Shown: piece after piece, positions 8,171 through 17,572 of the stretch
Position numbering within the stretch: the first letter of the stretch is position 1
Layout: each line of letters starts with the position of its first letter
From: CALOCN01 sp942491735
Lineage (GTDB): Bacteria; Eisenbacteria; RBG-16-71-46; JABDJR01
Assembly: GCA_942491735.1 (NCBI GenBank)
Contig: CALOCN010000014.1
Span: 2,976,001 to 3,040,000, forward strand
Reading direction: 5' to 3'
Length of the DNA stretch: 64,000 nt
Made by a program: the position numbers and the translations under genes
The notes under the pieces: model-generated
What the model saw: the letters and a program-made list of their open reading frames with translations, nothing else
Told to the model about the DNA's origin: nothing
Databases searched by the model: none

Positions 8171-11100
8171 ATGCTGCGCCTGACCCTTGGCATCCTGCTC
8201 CTGCTCCCGGCGACCCCCCTCGCCGCACCGGTCCACACGTCCTACCTGTGGCACATGCATCAACCCATCTACTGGCCGGAGCGCAGCACCTGGAACGGGA
8301 CCGCCTACGAGTTCGCCTACGAGACCCTCACCCTGGGCAGCGCGCAGAACGACGTCCACGCGATCTTCAACAAGGACGACCGGGTGCGGGACTACCAGGA
8401 CTACCCGAAGCTCGCCATCCAGTCGGTCCTGGGGCACCCCGACGCGGGAGCCCAGGTCAGCTTTGCCGGCTCGCTCATCCAGAACCTCAACAGCCTGGCC
8501 GTGGCCGGCTGGAACGGGGGGCGCTACCCCACCAACTGGTGGCAGCCCTATCGGGACGCGCACAGCTGGACCACCTCGGGGGGGCGCACCCGGATGGACC
8601 CGGTGATCGTCGCCTTCCACCACAGCATCAACCCACTGGTGGATGAAGCGGTGTTCCGGAAAATGATCCAGGCCCAGAAAGCCATCATGCCGGGCACCTG
8701 GGGCAACGCAACCCCATCCACCGGATTCTTCCCCGCCGAGATGTGCTTCAGCGAACGGTTGATCCCGGTCCTGGAGTCCGAAGGCATCGACTGGTCCATC
8801 GTGGCCGACGTGCACATTGCCCGCGCCTGCGCCGACTATCCCTGGGTGGCGCACGAGGACAACTGCGACCCCCCCAACCCCGCGGATCAGATCAACCCGG
8901 CCCAGGGAAGCTACACCGCGCAGTCCATCAGCCGCGGGGTCACGGTCAAGGTGCCGGCCCCGTACGCGCTGCGCCCACACTACGCGGAATACGTGGACGC
9001 CGCGACCGGCGCGGTGTCGCGTATCGTGGTCGTCCCGGCGGCCAACGCCATGTCCTGGAACGAGGGGTACGGCCTGTACGGGACCGGCGAGATCGACGCC
9101 ATTGCCTCGCAGAACGATCCCGCCAACCCCATGCTGATCCTCTTCGCCCATGACGGCGACAACGCATGGCAAGGAGGCTCGTCGTACTACAACGAGAACG
9201 TCTCCCAGTTCACCAACGCCGCCGCGGCCCAGGGCTACGAGCCCACCACCATCGGTGAGTACCTCGCCGATCATCCGCCCGCGCCCAGCGACGTGGTGCA
9301 TGTCGAGGACGGCGGCTGGGTCAACGCCGACGGCGACTTCGGTTCGCCCCAGTTCATCAACTGGAACTGGCCCCTGGTCAACGCGTCGGGTCAGTTCGAT
9401 ATCCCGGGCGGGTGGGCCGAGGACGAGCGCAACTGGGCCGTGCTGACCGCCGCGGTCAACCACGTCCTCACCGCCGAGGCGGTCGCCGGAGCCCCGGACG
9501 CGAACCGCGTGGTGGATCCCCAGCTCCCCGGGTCCACCGACATCGACACGGCGTGGCACTTCCTCCTGGCCGGGCACGAGAGCGGGTACATGTACTACGG
9601 CTCCGCGCTCGACATGGAGGTCAAGCCCACCCTGGCCGCCAACCGGGCCGTGGAGCACGCCCTGGCCGCGATCGGCACCGGCGCCGACACCACCCCTCCC
9701 ACCATCTGGATCCCCCAACGTTTGCCGTGGAACCCGGGAGGACGGGGCGGCGGCTCGCTGTGGGGCTACCCCGGGGAGAACGGCGCCGCCATGACGCGCG
9801 ACTTCCACGTGTGGACGTTCGTCCATGACGTGAGCGGCCTGAGCACGGTCGCCCTCAAGGTGCGCGAGGACCTCGACGGCGCCAACGACCCCGCGTCCCA
9901 CGACAACGAACTCTACGCGGGAGGCCCCGAGGTTGCGGCATGGACCACGCTCCCCATGAACGTTCGCGCCTTCCCGGCCGGCAACGTCCACAACAACCCG
10001 GAGATCGATTTCTTCGTCATGCCGACCGCCATCGCCGACCAGTACTGGCTCGAGCTCACCGGATACGAGGACGTGCTGCTGGACTACTACGTCGAGGCCA
10101 CGGACATCCACGGCAACGTCCGCAGGAGCCCCATCCAGCATGTCTACGTGGGGACCGGCGACGCGGGGGGCGGCCCGGGTGCCGCGGTCACATGGACCCC
10201 GGAAACCCCCAGTGCCGGCGGCACCCTGACCGTCACCTATGATCCGGTGGCGGGGACCCTCGACGACGCCACCAGCCCGGTGTGGATTCATGTGGGACAC
10301 AGCGGATGGACGGGAGTGCTGTCCCCGGATCCGCCCATGACCTGGGATCCGGTCGACGCGGTGTGGACCTACACCTACGCGGTCCCCACCTCGGCAACCA
10401 GCGTCCAGTTCGTCTTCACCGACGGGGCCGGGGCGTGGGACAACAACGGTGGCGCGGACTGGCACGTATCGGTGGCAGGGAGCGCCCCCCCGCCCTACCT
10501 GATGGACGGAACCCTGGACACCGGTCCCGCCGTGGTGGGAGCCTGCGCCAACGGCACGCTGTACGCCGAGTACGACGGTACCTGGCTCTACGTCGCGACC
10601 CCACTCGGAACGCTGGGCGGCGTGGACCGATTCCTCTTCGTGGCCGACGCGGCCACCGCCGGCACCCGCGCCGCGCCGTGGGGCAAGAGCGGCACGGTGG
10701 GCACCTTCGACCGCTTCATCGGCAACGAGGAGTCCAACGGGTGGGCGGGCTGGTTCGATGACACCGAAACCGTGACCACGAGCGGGGTCAGCGTCGCGGC
10801 CGGGGCGGTGCTGGAAGGCATGATCGATGTCGCCGCGGTGTGGGGCACGCCGCCGTCCACGTTGCGACTCGCCCTGGGCACCTACGGATCGGAGGACGGC
10901 GGCGCACTCGCCAACCAGGTGGCCTGTGGCAACGCCGACGGGAATCTCGACGTGGCGGAGTGGATCACCCTCTCGCTTGCGGTGGCCGATGCACCGTCGT
11001 GGGTCCCCCGGACCCCCGTCCAGGTCACCCTGGCCAACCCGGTCCGGGGCCGACTCACCGCCTCGGTCCGCGCGCCGACCGGAATCCTGGATGCCTGGGT

Positions 11101-11266
11101 CCTGGACGTCCGAGGCCGACGGGTGGCCCGGTTGGAGCCCCGGGGAACCGGTTCCGACTTCACCCTCAACTGGAATCCGAGCCGCCAAGTGGCTTCTGGC
11201 ATTTACTTTCTGAGCATTCACACCCAGGAACACCGAGCCACCCGGAGATTCGTCCTGCTACAATAG
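8171..11266 (+). CDS. Secreted GH57-family alpha-glucan hydrolase with starch-binding module
   Basis: A protein of 1031 residues. A signal peptide (1-19) is followed by a GH57 catalytic region (about 20-480) with HMHQP near residue 28, the nucleophile segment FFPAEM near 188, and the acid segment HDGDN near 327. GH57 enzymes cleave alpha-1,4 or alpha-1,6 glucans (amylases, amylopullulanases). Next comes a beta-sandwich linker and a CBM25-like starch-binding module (about 680-770, with WIHVGHSGW and aromatic residues). A region resembling the C-terminal domain of glucodextranase-type enzymes follows. A degenerate FlgD-like sorting domain ends the protein (LDVRGRRVARL, ASGIYFLSI). This is an extracellular or surface-bound starch enzyme. 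It complements the pullulanase and GH13 amylase later in the window. Confidence 0.85.
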   Translation: MLRLTLGILLLLPATPLAAPVHTSYLWHMHQPIYWPERSTWNGTAYEFAYETLTLGSAQNDVHAIFNKDDRVRDYQDYPKLAIQSVLGHPDAGAQVSFAGSLIQNLNSLAVAGWNGGRYPTNWWQPYRDAHSWTTSGGRTRMDPVIVAFHHSINPLVDEAVFRKMIQAQKAIMPGTWGNATPSTGFFPAEMCFSERLIPVLESEGIDWSIVADVHIARACADYPWVAHEDNCDPPNPADQINPAQGSYTAQSISRGVTVKVPAPYALRPHYAEYVDAATGAVSRIVVVPAANAMSWNEGYGLYGTGEIDAIASQNDPANPMLILFAHDGDNAWQGGSSYYNENVSQFTNAAAAQGYEPTTIGEYLADHPPAPSDVVHVEDGGWVNADGDFGSPQFINWNWPLVNASGQFDIPGGWAEDERNWAVLTAAVNHVLTAEAVAGAPDANRVVDPQLPGSTDIDTAWHFLLAGHESGYMYYGSALDMEVKPTLAANRAVEHALAAIGTGADTTPPTIWIPQRLPWNPGGRGGGSLWGYPGENGAAMTRDFHVWTFVHDVSGLSTVALKVREDLDGANDPASHDNELYAGGPEVAAWTTLPMNVRAFPAGNVHNNPEIDFFVMPTAIADQYWLELTGYEDVLLDYYVEATDIHGNVRRSPIQHVYVGTGDAGGGPGAAVTWTPETPSAGGTLTVTYDPVAGTLDDATSPVWIHVGHSGWTGVLSPDPPMTWDPVDAVWTYTYAVPTSATSVQFVFTDGAGAWDNNGGADWHVSVAGSAPPPYLMDGTLDTGPAVVGACANGTLYAEYDGTWLYVATPLGTLGGVDRFLFVADAATAGTRAAPWGKSGTVGTFDRFIGNEESNGWAGWFDDTETVTTSGVSVAAGAVLEGMIDVAAVWGTPPSTLRLALGTYGSEDGGALANQVACGNADGNLDVAEWITLSLAVADAPSWVPRTPVQVTLANPVRGRLTASVRAPTGILDAWVLDVRGRRVARLEPRGTGSDFTLNWNPSRQVASGIYFLSIHTQEHRATRRFVLLQ
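11256..11264 (+). promoter_or_regulatory. Extended -10 promoter for the acyltransferase gene
   Basis: TGCTACAAT lies in the last codons of the GH57 gene and matches the extended -10 form with a five-of-six TATAAT match. It would give a start near 11271, about 65 nt before the acyltransferase ATG at 11335. Confidence 0.45.
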
Positions 11267-11334
11267 CGCCTCGCCCACCCCGCCCTGTGTGCTGCACCCG
11301 GACCGGCTCGACCGGTCAACGGACGGTCCCCCTT

Positions 11335-12582
11335 ATGGTCACCCCAGCATCTCCCGGAACGGGAGTCGCGACTCCTGTCGGTTCCGGCGGCTACATCCCC
11401 GCCCTGGATGGACTACGGGGTATGGCCATCCTGCTGGTGCTGTGGCATCACTTCTTCCATCCGTTCTTCCAGAACGTCCAGCCGGATGCGTTTCTCATCG
11501 ACCTCAGCCGCTTTGGTTGGAGTGGCGTGGATCTCTTCTTCGTCCTCTCGGGATTCCTGATCACCGGCATTCTCCAGGACACCCGGGGCAAGCCGGGCTA
11601 CTTCACCAACTTCTTCGCCCGACGCATCCTGCGCATCTTCCCGCTCTACTTCGCGGTGCTTGGCGTCATCTACTTCGTTTTCCCCCTGCTTCCCGACCCG
11701 CGCTTCCCGGCCTACGTCGCGGACAGCGCCCCGGACCAGGTCTGGTTCTGGACCTACCTCACCAACGTCAAGATCGCGGCCAACACCGAGTGGTACCCGC
11801 ATGTGCTGCCCAACATCTACTGGTCGCTGGCGGTCGAGGAGCACTTCTACCTCCTGTGGCCGTTCGTGGTCTTCTTCCTCAAGCCCCGGGTTCTCATGCG
11901 CGTGTGCATTCTTCTGCTGGGGGCCTGCCTCCTGCTGCGCACCGTGCTGACCCTCAACGGCGCGGACCCCCTGATCACCTTCGTGCTCACGCCCTGCCGC
12001 ATCGACACCCTCGCCGTGGGTTCCTTCCTCGCCGTGCTTGCCCGCACGGAGGGAGGACTTGCCGCCGCCCGTCCCTGGGCGGTGCGACTCTTCATGCTGG
12101 GAGGGTTGGCTCTGGCCTCCATCTTTGTCGTGGAGGGACGCATCATCGCCATGAGCGACCTGGTGCGTACGGTGGGGTTCACCCTGGTCGCCCTCTTCTA
12201 TGGCAGCGCGTTGGTTCTGGTGCTCACCGCCGGGCCGGCCACCCGGTTGACCCACGCCTTCAACAACCCGGGACTGCGGGCGTTCGGCAAGTACAGCTAC
12301 GCGCTCTATCTCCTGCACGGACCGGTGGGAACGTTTCTCGTGGACGTGATCCAACCGGAACGTTTCCCCCGCATCGGGGACTCGATGATCCTCGGCATGA
12401 CGGTGTACTGCGTCGCCGCCATGGCGGTCTCACTGGGCGCGGCCTGGATCTCCTGGCACCTCGTCGAGCGCCACTTCCTGGCTCTGAAGCGATTCTTCCG
12501 CACCCAGGACGCCCCCACCCCGGCGCGGGGTCGCGCCCCGGCCACCGTCCAGGCGGCCGCTCCCCCGATCGATCCCACCTAG
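11335..12582 (+). CDS. Acyltransferase 3 family membrane protein (OafA/YrhL type)
   Basis: A protein of 415 residues with about ten membrane segments. The family signatures are visible: YIPALDGLRGMAILLV with the conserved Arg near residue 30, HHFF near 40, GVDLFFVLSGFLITG near 62, and a SLAVEEHFYLLWP motif near 163. Members O-acylate cell-surface polysaccharides, LPS or exported glycans using cytoplasmic acyl-CoA. The ATG at 11335 was chosen because it precedes the first family motif by about 20 residues. The upstream continuation of the frame overlaps the GH57 gene and is a shadow. It converges with the Rrf2 gene with a 1-nt gap. Confidence 0.88.
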   Translation: MVTPASPGTGVATPVGSGGYIPALDGLRGMAILLVLWHHFFHPFFQNVQPDAFLIDLSRFGWSGVDLFFVLSGFLITGILQDTRGKPGYFTNFFARRILRIFPLYFAVLGVIYFVFPLLPDPRFPAYVADSAPDQVWFWTYLTNVKIAANTEWYPHVLPNIYWSLAVEEHFYLLWPFVVFFLKPRVLMRVCILLLGACLLLRTVLTLNGADPLITFVLTPCRIDTLAVGSFLAVLARTEGGLAAARPWAVRLFMLGGLALASIFVVEGRIIAMSDLVRTVGFTLVALFYGSALVLVLTAGPATRLTHAFNNPGLRAFGKYSYALYLLHGPVGTFLVDVIQPERFPRIGDSMILGMTVYCVAAMAVSLGAAWISWHLVERHFLALKRFFRTQDAPTPARGRAPATVQAAAPPIDPT

Positions 12583-12583
12583 C

Positions 12584-13003
12584 TCAGGACGCCTGCTTGG
12601 GCGTGAAGTTGGGTTCCAGCATCAGATCCTCGATCCGCGTCTGGCGGAACCCGTTCTCGATGGTGGCCAACGACTGATCGAGCGCGCGGTGGAGCGGACA
12701 CATCACGTGCTCGTGATCCGGTCGCCCCAAGGGGCACTTGCGGATCCGCATGATGGGATCCACCGCGTCCAGGACATCGAGCACCGTCATCTCCGTGCTG
12801 GATCGGGTCACCGTGAAGCCTCCCCCCAGCCCACGGCGGGAGTCCACCAGTCCGGCCCGACTCAGACTCTGCAGCACCTTGGCCAGATAGCCGGCGGGGA
12901 TCTGTGTGTGCTTCGCGATCTCACCGTTGGTCAGTCGTTCCCCACGGCGCTCACTCAGATAGACCACGGCCCGTAGCGCGTATTCAGCGGTCTGCGAAAT
13001 CAC
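12584..13003 (-). CDS. Rrf2-family regulator, NsrR/IscR-like, probable nos regulator
   Basis: A protein of 139 residues starting at GTG 13003 behind a strong AAGGAG site. The N-terminal winged helix (QTAEYALRAVVYL, PAGYLAKVLQSL, RRGLGGGF) is typical of Rrf2 proteins, which sense NO, Fe-S status or redox through an Fe-S cluster. The ligand region holds Cys90, Cys102 and His105 at IscR spacing, but the middle cysteine is replaced by Asp96. It is divergently transcribed from the nos operon, and two short inverted repeats lie between them. I infer that it represses nos transcription and its own, and senses NO. The inducer is not shown by sequence. Confidence 0.82.
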   Translation of the reverse strand: MISQTAEYALRAVVYLSERRGERLTNGEIAKHTQIPAGYLAKVLQSLSRAGLVDSRRGLGGGFTVTRSSTEMTVLDVLDAVDPIMRIRKCPLGRPDHEHVMCPLHRALDQSLATIENGFRQTRIEDLMLEPNFTPKQAS

Positions 13004-13028
13004 GGCCCTCTCCTTCGTTATTTGGAAT

Positions 13029-13052
13029 CCAGATATTCTGGACATTCATGTC
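13029..13052. promoter_or_regulatory. Probable Rrf2 operator between the regulator and the nos operon
   Basis: Two adjoining inverted repeats are visible: TCCAG-ATATT-CTGGA (about 13028-13042) and GACAT-TC-ATGTC (13041-13052). They lie directly upstream of the nos -35 element and 25-50 bp upstream of the regulator GTG, where one protein could control both directions. Confidence 0.5.
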
Positions 13053-13081
13053 TTGATATCCAGTTTAAGGGGTCGTTAAAT
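13053..13081 (+). promoter_or_regulatory. Sigma-70-type promoter of the nos operon
   Basis: TTGATA (13053-13058) and TTAAAT (13076-13081) are separated by 17 bp, an unusually AT-rich patch in this GC-rich sequence. Start would be near 13088, about 30 nt before the cytochrome c ATG. The operator repeats abut the -35. Confidence 0.6.
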
Positions 13082-13117
13082 GAATCACAAGACTTTCGAC
13101 CCCTGAAGGAGGCAGTC

Positions 13118-13612
13118 ATGAGGATCATTCAGAGAATCGATCACCGGTCCCGGAAGGTCGCCATTCTCCTTGCAGCTGGTGTAACCGCGCTGGTCGTGGT
13201 CGGGTGCGGAGGCGGCGGCGCGACGGATCAGGAGGCCCCCGGTTCCACCCCCTCCCCCAACGCCGCCGCCGGTGGACCGGTCTCGGCCCTCAACCAGGGC
13301 CCCATGGCGATCGAGACGGTCAAGTACAACCCGGGGATGGCGGACTGGGGCGAGAAGGCGTTCGCCAAGCGCTCCTGCACCACCTGCCACACCCTGGGAG
13401 AGAAGAAGCAGGGTCCGGACCTCACCGGGGTCGCGGCGCGCCGAACCGAAGCCTGGATGCGCAAGATGATCACGGACCCGGAGTGGATGGTGAAGAACGA
13501 CCCCATCGCGCGCGACCTCTACGGCAAGTACGCGCTCGAGATGGCGAACCAGCAGGTTCCCGATCAGGACGTGGACGCGATCATCCAGTTCCTCGTCCGC
13601 GAAAGCCAGTAA
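13118..13612 (+). CDS. Monohaem cytochrome c lipoprotein of the nos operon
   Basis: A protein of 164 residues. The N-terminus ends in a VVGC lipobox (Cys30), then a Ser/Pro/Gly-rich linker leads to a class I cytochrome c domain with the haem-binding motif CTTCH (87-91). Methionines in the C-terminal half (for example in ALEMANQQ) could be the axial ligand. It is the first gene of the nos operon. Clade II-type nos clusters commonly encode such cytochromes, which are thought to carry electrons from the quinone pool or bc complex to NosZ in the periplasm. The ATG at 13118 has a GAAGGAGG ribosome site. Confidence 0.85.
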   Translation: MRIIQRIDHRSRKVAILLAAGVTALVVVGCGGGGATDQEAPGSTPSPNAAAGGPVSALNQGPMAIETVKYNPGMADWGEKAFAKRSCTTCHTLGEKKQGPDLTGVAARRTEAWMRKMITDPEWMVKNDPIARDLYGKYALEMANQQVPDQDVDAIIQFLVRESQ

Positions 13613-13653
13613 TGCACTCGATGCCGGCATCGTCCGGCGGGAGGTTAGGTGTC

Positions 13654-15504
13654 ATGACACGGATTCTCGGCCTCAGAAAACACTGGGTGGGCTGGGCGCT
13701 CACCGCAACCCTGGCCATCGGGTTCGCCGCCTGCCAGGGAGCAGGAACCAACGGCGGCTCCACCGGGAGCGACGCGGCCGACCGCGTCTACGTAGCGCCG
13801 GGCGAGTACGACGACTACTACGCGTTCCTCTCCGGCGGCCACTCGGGACAGGTCTTTGTCTACGGCCTCCCCAGCGGCCGTCATCTGAACACCATCCCCG
13901 TGTTCACCCCGGAGTCGGCCAGCGGTTGGGGATACGACGAGGACTCCAAGGCCATGCTGAACGGTTTCACCTGGGGGGATGCGCACCATCCCGCCCTGTC
14001 CGAGACCAACGGCGACTATGACGGGCGCTGGCTGTTCATCAACGACATGGCCAACGCCCGCATCGCGCGCATCGACCTCGATGTGTTCAAGACCAAGCAG
14101 ATCCTGGGACCGCTTCCCAACGTCTCGGCCAACCACGCCTCGACCTTCCTCACCGAGAACTCCGAGTACGTCTTCGCGGCCAGCCGGTTCTCGGCCCCGG
14201 TCCCCAACAACAAGTACCAGTCCATCGACTCCTACAAGAACACCTTCAACGGGCTCATCGCCGCCGTGGCCATCGACGGAAACGGGACCATGTCCCTGGA
14301 CTACGAGGTGCTGACGCCCCCCTTCCACTGGGACAAGTCGGATGCGGGCAAGGGCCCGAGCCATGGGTGGGTGTTCTTCAGCTGCTACAACTCGGAGCAG
14401 GCCTACTCGGTGCTCGAGATCAACGCCAGCCAGAACGAACGGGACTTCATCGCGGCACTCAACTGGCAGAAGGGCAAGGAGGCCATCGCCGCCGGCAAGT
14501 TCCGCATGGTGGAGGGAGCCAAGGTGATCGATCCCAAGGATGTCCCTGGGCTCATGTACCTCCTCCCCACCCCCAAGTCCCCCCACGGGGTGGATGTGGA
14601 TCCGTCCGGTACCCTGGTCATCGGCAACGGCAAGCTGGCCGCGGTCACCGTGGTGCACAGCTTCGAGAACTTCAAGAAGGCCATCGCCGAAGAGGACTTC
14701 ATCGGCGAATTCGGCGGCATCCCGGTGGTGCGCTACGAAGCGACCCGGATCGCCGAGGTGCCGGTGGGTCTGGGACCGCTCCACACCCAGTTCGACGGCC
14801 GCGGCTTCGCCTACACCAGCCTCTTCCTGGACAGCCAGGTGGCCAAGTGGAGCCTCGAGACCTTCGAGGTGGTGGACAAGGTGGACGTGCACTATTCCAT
14901 CGGCCATCTCACCGCATCGGAAGGCGACACCAAGCATCCCACCGGGGACTGGCTCCTTGCCCTCAACAAGATCTCCAAGGACCGCTACCTCCCCATGGGC
15001 CCCACCCACCCCGAGGGCGCGCAGCTGGTGGACCTCAACACCCCGACCATGGAGCTCATTCTCGACATCCCGACCTACATGGAGCCCCACTACGGACAGA
15101 TCATCAAGGCGGACAAGGTGGCGCCCAACGTCCTCACCATCTTCCCGATCGAGGACAACCACCATCCGTTCAAGGCGCTCAACGAGGAGGAGACCGGACT
15201 GACCCGCAAGGGCAACCGGGTGGATGTGAAGATGGTGGCGGTGCGGACCCACTTCATCCCCGACACGCTGGAGGTCAAGGTGGGCGACGACGTCTACTTC
15301 CACATCACCAATGTGGAACAGGACCGTGACATTGCCCACGGATTCGGTATCCTGCGTTCCAACCTGGACTTCCAGGTCGAGCCGGGAGAGACCAAGACCG
15401 GCCGCTTCCAGCCGACCAAGCCGGGGATCTATCCGTTCTACTGCTCCAACTTCTGCTCCGCGCTCCACCAGGAGATGCAGGGCTACATCGCGGTCAGACC
15501 GTAA
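13654..15504 (+). CDS. nosZ: Nitrous oxide reductase, clade II-like
   Basis: A protein of 616 residues that reduces N2O to N2 in the periplasm. The N-terminal seven-bladed propeller carries the CuZ-site histidines (DAHHPA near residue 108, later SANHAS and SPHGVD). The C-terminal cupredoxin domain carries the CuA motif CSNFCSALHQEM near 596. The signal sequence lacks a twin-arginine motif and ends FAACQ, so it is Sec-exported and may be lipid-anchored. This is the hallmark of clade II (atypical) NosZ. The ATG at 13654 has a GGGAGG site. It is followed by the accessory genes needed for copper-site assembly. Confidence 0.95.
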   Translation: MTRILGLRKHWVGWALTATLAIGFAACQGAGTNGGSTGSDAADRVYVAPGEYDDYYAFLSGGHSGQVFVYGLPSGRHLNTIPVFTPESASGWGYDEDSKAMLNGFTWGDAHHPALSETNGDYDGRWLFINDMANARIARIDLDVFKTKQILGPLPNVSANHASTFLTENSEYVFAASRFSAPVPNNKYQSIDSYKNTFNGLIAAVAIDGNGTMSLDYEVLTPPFHWDKSDAGKGPSHGWVFFSCYNSEQAYSVLEINASQNERDFIAALNWQKGKEAIAAGKFRMVEGAKVIDPKDVPGLMYLLPTPKSPHGVDVDPSGTLVIGNGKLAAVTVVHSFENFKKAIAEEDFIGEFGGIPVVRYEATRIAEVPVGLGPLHTQFDGRGFAYTSLFLDSQVAKWSLETFEVVDKVDVHYSIGHLTASEGDTKHPTGDWLLALNKISKDRYLPMGPTHPEGAQLVDLNTPTMELILDIPTYMEPHYGQIIKADKVAPNVLTIFPIEDNHHPFKALNEEETGLTRKGNRVDVKMVAVRTHFIPDTLEVKVGDDVYFHITNVEQDRDIAHGFGILRSNLDFQVEPGETKTGRFQPTKPGIYPFYCSNFCSALHQEMQGYIAVRP

Positions 15505-15514
15505 GGATCAAGCC

Positions 15515-17572
15515 ATGACCCCGACCGAGTCCCGCAACCGCAGTTCCGAGCCGGCCCCCCAGGGGGCCGGCAACCATCCCAAGGGCCTTCGCGCCTACCT
15601 TGCCGGCCGTCTCCCGGGATGGGAGCGGGTGGTGGTGGGACTGGTCGGGTTGGCGTTCCTTCCGGTCATGTTCGTTCCCATCCTCCCCCTGTGGAAGATC
15701 ACCCTGATCGCCCCGCAGTACCGGGAAGGGCTACGCATGTTCATCTTCGTGCACGACCTGCGCGGGGATCTGGATCGCATCAACATCCTCAACCACTACA
15801 TCGGCATGCGGGAAATCGACGCGGCCACCTTCCCGGAGTTCGGCTTCATGCCCTGGGCCATCTCCCTGTTCGGACTCGTCGCCCTGTCCGCGGCCATCTG
15901 GGGTCGCCGCTGGCTCGCCTACCTGGGCTGGATCGGGTTCGCCGCGTTCGGCGCGGTGATGATGCTCCGCTTCAACGCCTGGATGGTGGACTTCGGCACC
16001 AACCTGGACCCCAAGGCCGCGCTCGACTTCGGCGCCTTCACGCCTCCCCTGCTGGGAACGGCGGTCCGAGGCAACTTTGTCATCACGTCCATTCCCCATA
16101 TCGGAGGGGTCATTCTCCTGGGATCCGGACTGCTGGGACCCGTTCTGCTCCTGGCCGAGTGGTTGCGTGCCCGGCGCAGGAAACGCACCGGAGCCACCGC
16201 CTTCATCCTCCTGATTGGACTCCTCACCGCGGGGGCCGCTCCCGTCCTTGCCGACGAGATGATCTCCTACGCGGAACCCCCCGAACGGAGTCCGCTCCAG
16301 GATCGCATCGACGCGGCATGCCCCGGAACGGTTCTGCGCATTCCCGCCGGGGTCTACCCGGGACAGGTCATCGTGGATCGCCGGGTGACCCTGATCGGGG
16401 AGGAAGGGACGATTCTGGACGGCGGCGGACGCGGCAGCGTGCTGGTCATCCAGGCCCCCGGTACGCAGGTCCGGGGTCTGACCCTGCGCAACAGCGGCTG
16501 GGAACTGCTGTTCGACGACGCCGGCGTGCTCATCGAGGAGGCAGCCGGCGTGATCCTGGAGAACCTCGTCCTGGAGGACACCAATCACGGCGTGTATGTC
16601 CGCAACGCCCTGGGGCCCACCATCCGTGACTGTCGATTCGCCGGGCGTCGCGGACGGGTGCACGAGGAGAACCACGGGAACGCCATCCACGTCTGGTACG
16701 CCAAGGACGCCCGCATCCGCGACAACGTGATCAGCGGGCATCGGGACGGCATCTATCTCTCGTTCGCCGAAACGGCCCACGTCACCGGCAACGTCGCCTA
16801 CGAAGTGGACCGCTTCGGCCTCCATTCCATGTACAGCCAGCGCAACATCATCGAGGGAAACACGTTCACCCGCAACACGGCCGGGGTCGCCCTCATGTTC
16901 TCCAACCGCATGGAGATGACCCGCAACCTCTTTGCCCACAACCGGGGACATCGCACTTACGGGCTTCTCCTGCGTGATTGCAGCGACTCCGAGTTCACCG
17001 GAAACCGTCTCATCGACAACACGATCGGGCTCTTCCTCGACGGCTCCAACCGGAACCGGTTTCACGAGAACCTCTTCGCCGAGAACGGCTGGGGGGTCAT
17101 CGCCTACAGCTCGTCGGAGGAAAACGCCTTCACCCGCAACAACTTCATGGAGAACGACTACCAGGTCTCCCTCGACATGCGCCGCACCCGCAACCGTCTC
17201 CATGTGGACGGCGTGGGCAACTACTGGAGCGATGCACGCGCCTACGACCTGGACGGGGACGGACTGGGAGACGCCCCGCACTCGCCGGTGGGGTTGTTCG
17301 CCTTCGTGAGCAAGCAGTACCCGGACCTCACCGTCTTCGCCGGTTCCCCCGCGGTGGTCGCCCTGGATCTGGCCCAGCGGTCCTTGCCTGCGCTGCACCA
17401 AACGGTGCTCCTGGACCCGGCGCCGCTGTTGACCCCGGTATCGCTCCCGACCCTCGCGGTTCCGGCCCTGCCGGGACCCGCCGACGCGGATCGTTCGACC
17501 CCCCTCCTGGTCAGCGCCGCCGCGGCGACCCTGGGCGGGGTGGCCCTCTTCGGGCTGGGACGGGCGGCATGA
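15515..17572 (+). CDS. Fusion of nos-associated membrane domain with NosD copper-site assembly protein
   Basis: A protein of 685 residues in one uninterrupted frame. Residues 35-220 form a polytopic domain with about four membrane segments, similar in position to the NosB-type membrane protein of clade II clusters. Residues 222-248 look like an internal signal peptide (RRKR, hydrophobic core, VLADE). Residues 255-600 form a right-handed beta-helix of the NosD/CASH type with repeated N-x-I/F-x-x-N turns. A hydrophobic helix lies near the C-terminus (about 660-682). NosD works with the NosF/NosY ABC proteins to mature the CuZ centre. In most organisms these parts are separate genes. The stop overlaps the nosF start as ATGA. 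Confidence 0.8.
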   Translation: MTPTESRNRSSEPAPQGAGNHPKGLRAYLAGRLPGWERVVVGLVGLAFLPVMFVPILPLWKITLIAPQYREGLRMFIFVHDLRGDLDRINILNHYIGMREIDAATFPEFGFMPWAISLFGLVALSAAIWGRRWLAYLGWIGFAAFGAVMMLRFNAWMVDFGTNLDPKAALDFGAFTPPLLGTAVRGNFVITSIPHIGGVILLGSGLLGPVLLLAEWLRARRRKRTGATAFILLIGLLTAGAAPVLADEMISYAEPPERSPLQDRIDAACPGTVLRIPAGVYPGQVIVDRRVTLIGEEGTILDGGGRGSVLVIQAPGTQVRGLTLRNSGWELLFDDAGVLIEEAAGVILENLVLEDTNHGVYVRNALGPTIRDCRFAGRRGRVHEENHGNAIHVWYAKDARIRDNVISGHRDGIYLSFAETAHVTGNVAYEVDRFGLHSMYSQRNIIEGNTFTRNTAGVALMFSNRMEMTRNLFAHNRGHRTYGLLLRDCSDSEFTGNRLIDNTIGLFLDGSNRNRFHENLFAENGWGVIAYSSSEENAFTRNNFMENDYQVSLDMRRTRNRLHVDGVGNYWSDARAYDLDGDGLGDAPHSPVGLFAFVSKQYPDLTVFAGSPAVVALDLAQRSLPALHQTVLLDPAPLLTPVSLPTLAVPALPGPADADRSTPLLVSAAAATLGGVALFGLGRAA

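Noticed and set aside
8144..11233. 1029-codon open frame opposite the GH57 gene
   Set aside because: Gly/His/Arg/Val-biased translation with no recognisable domain; GC-driven shadow of the GH57 gene.
16180..16260. Separate nosD start inside the fusion gene
   Set aside because: Only weak alternative codons (TTG) are in frame and no stop ends the membrane domain first, so two genes are not supported.
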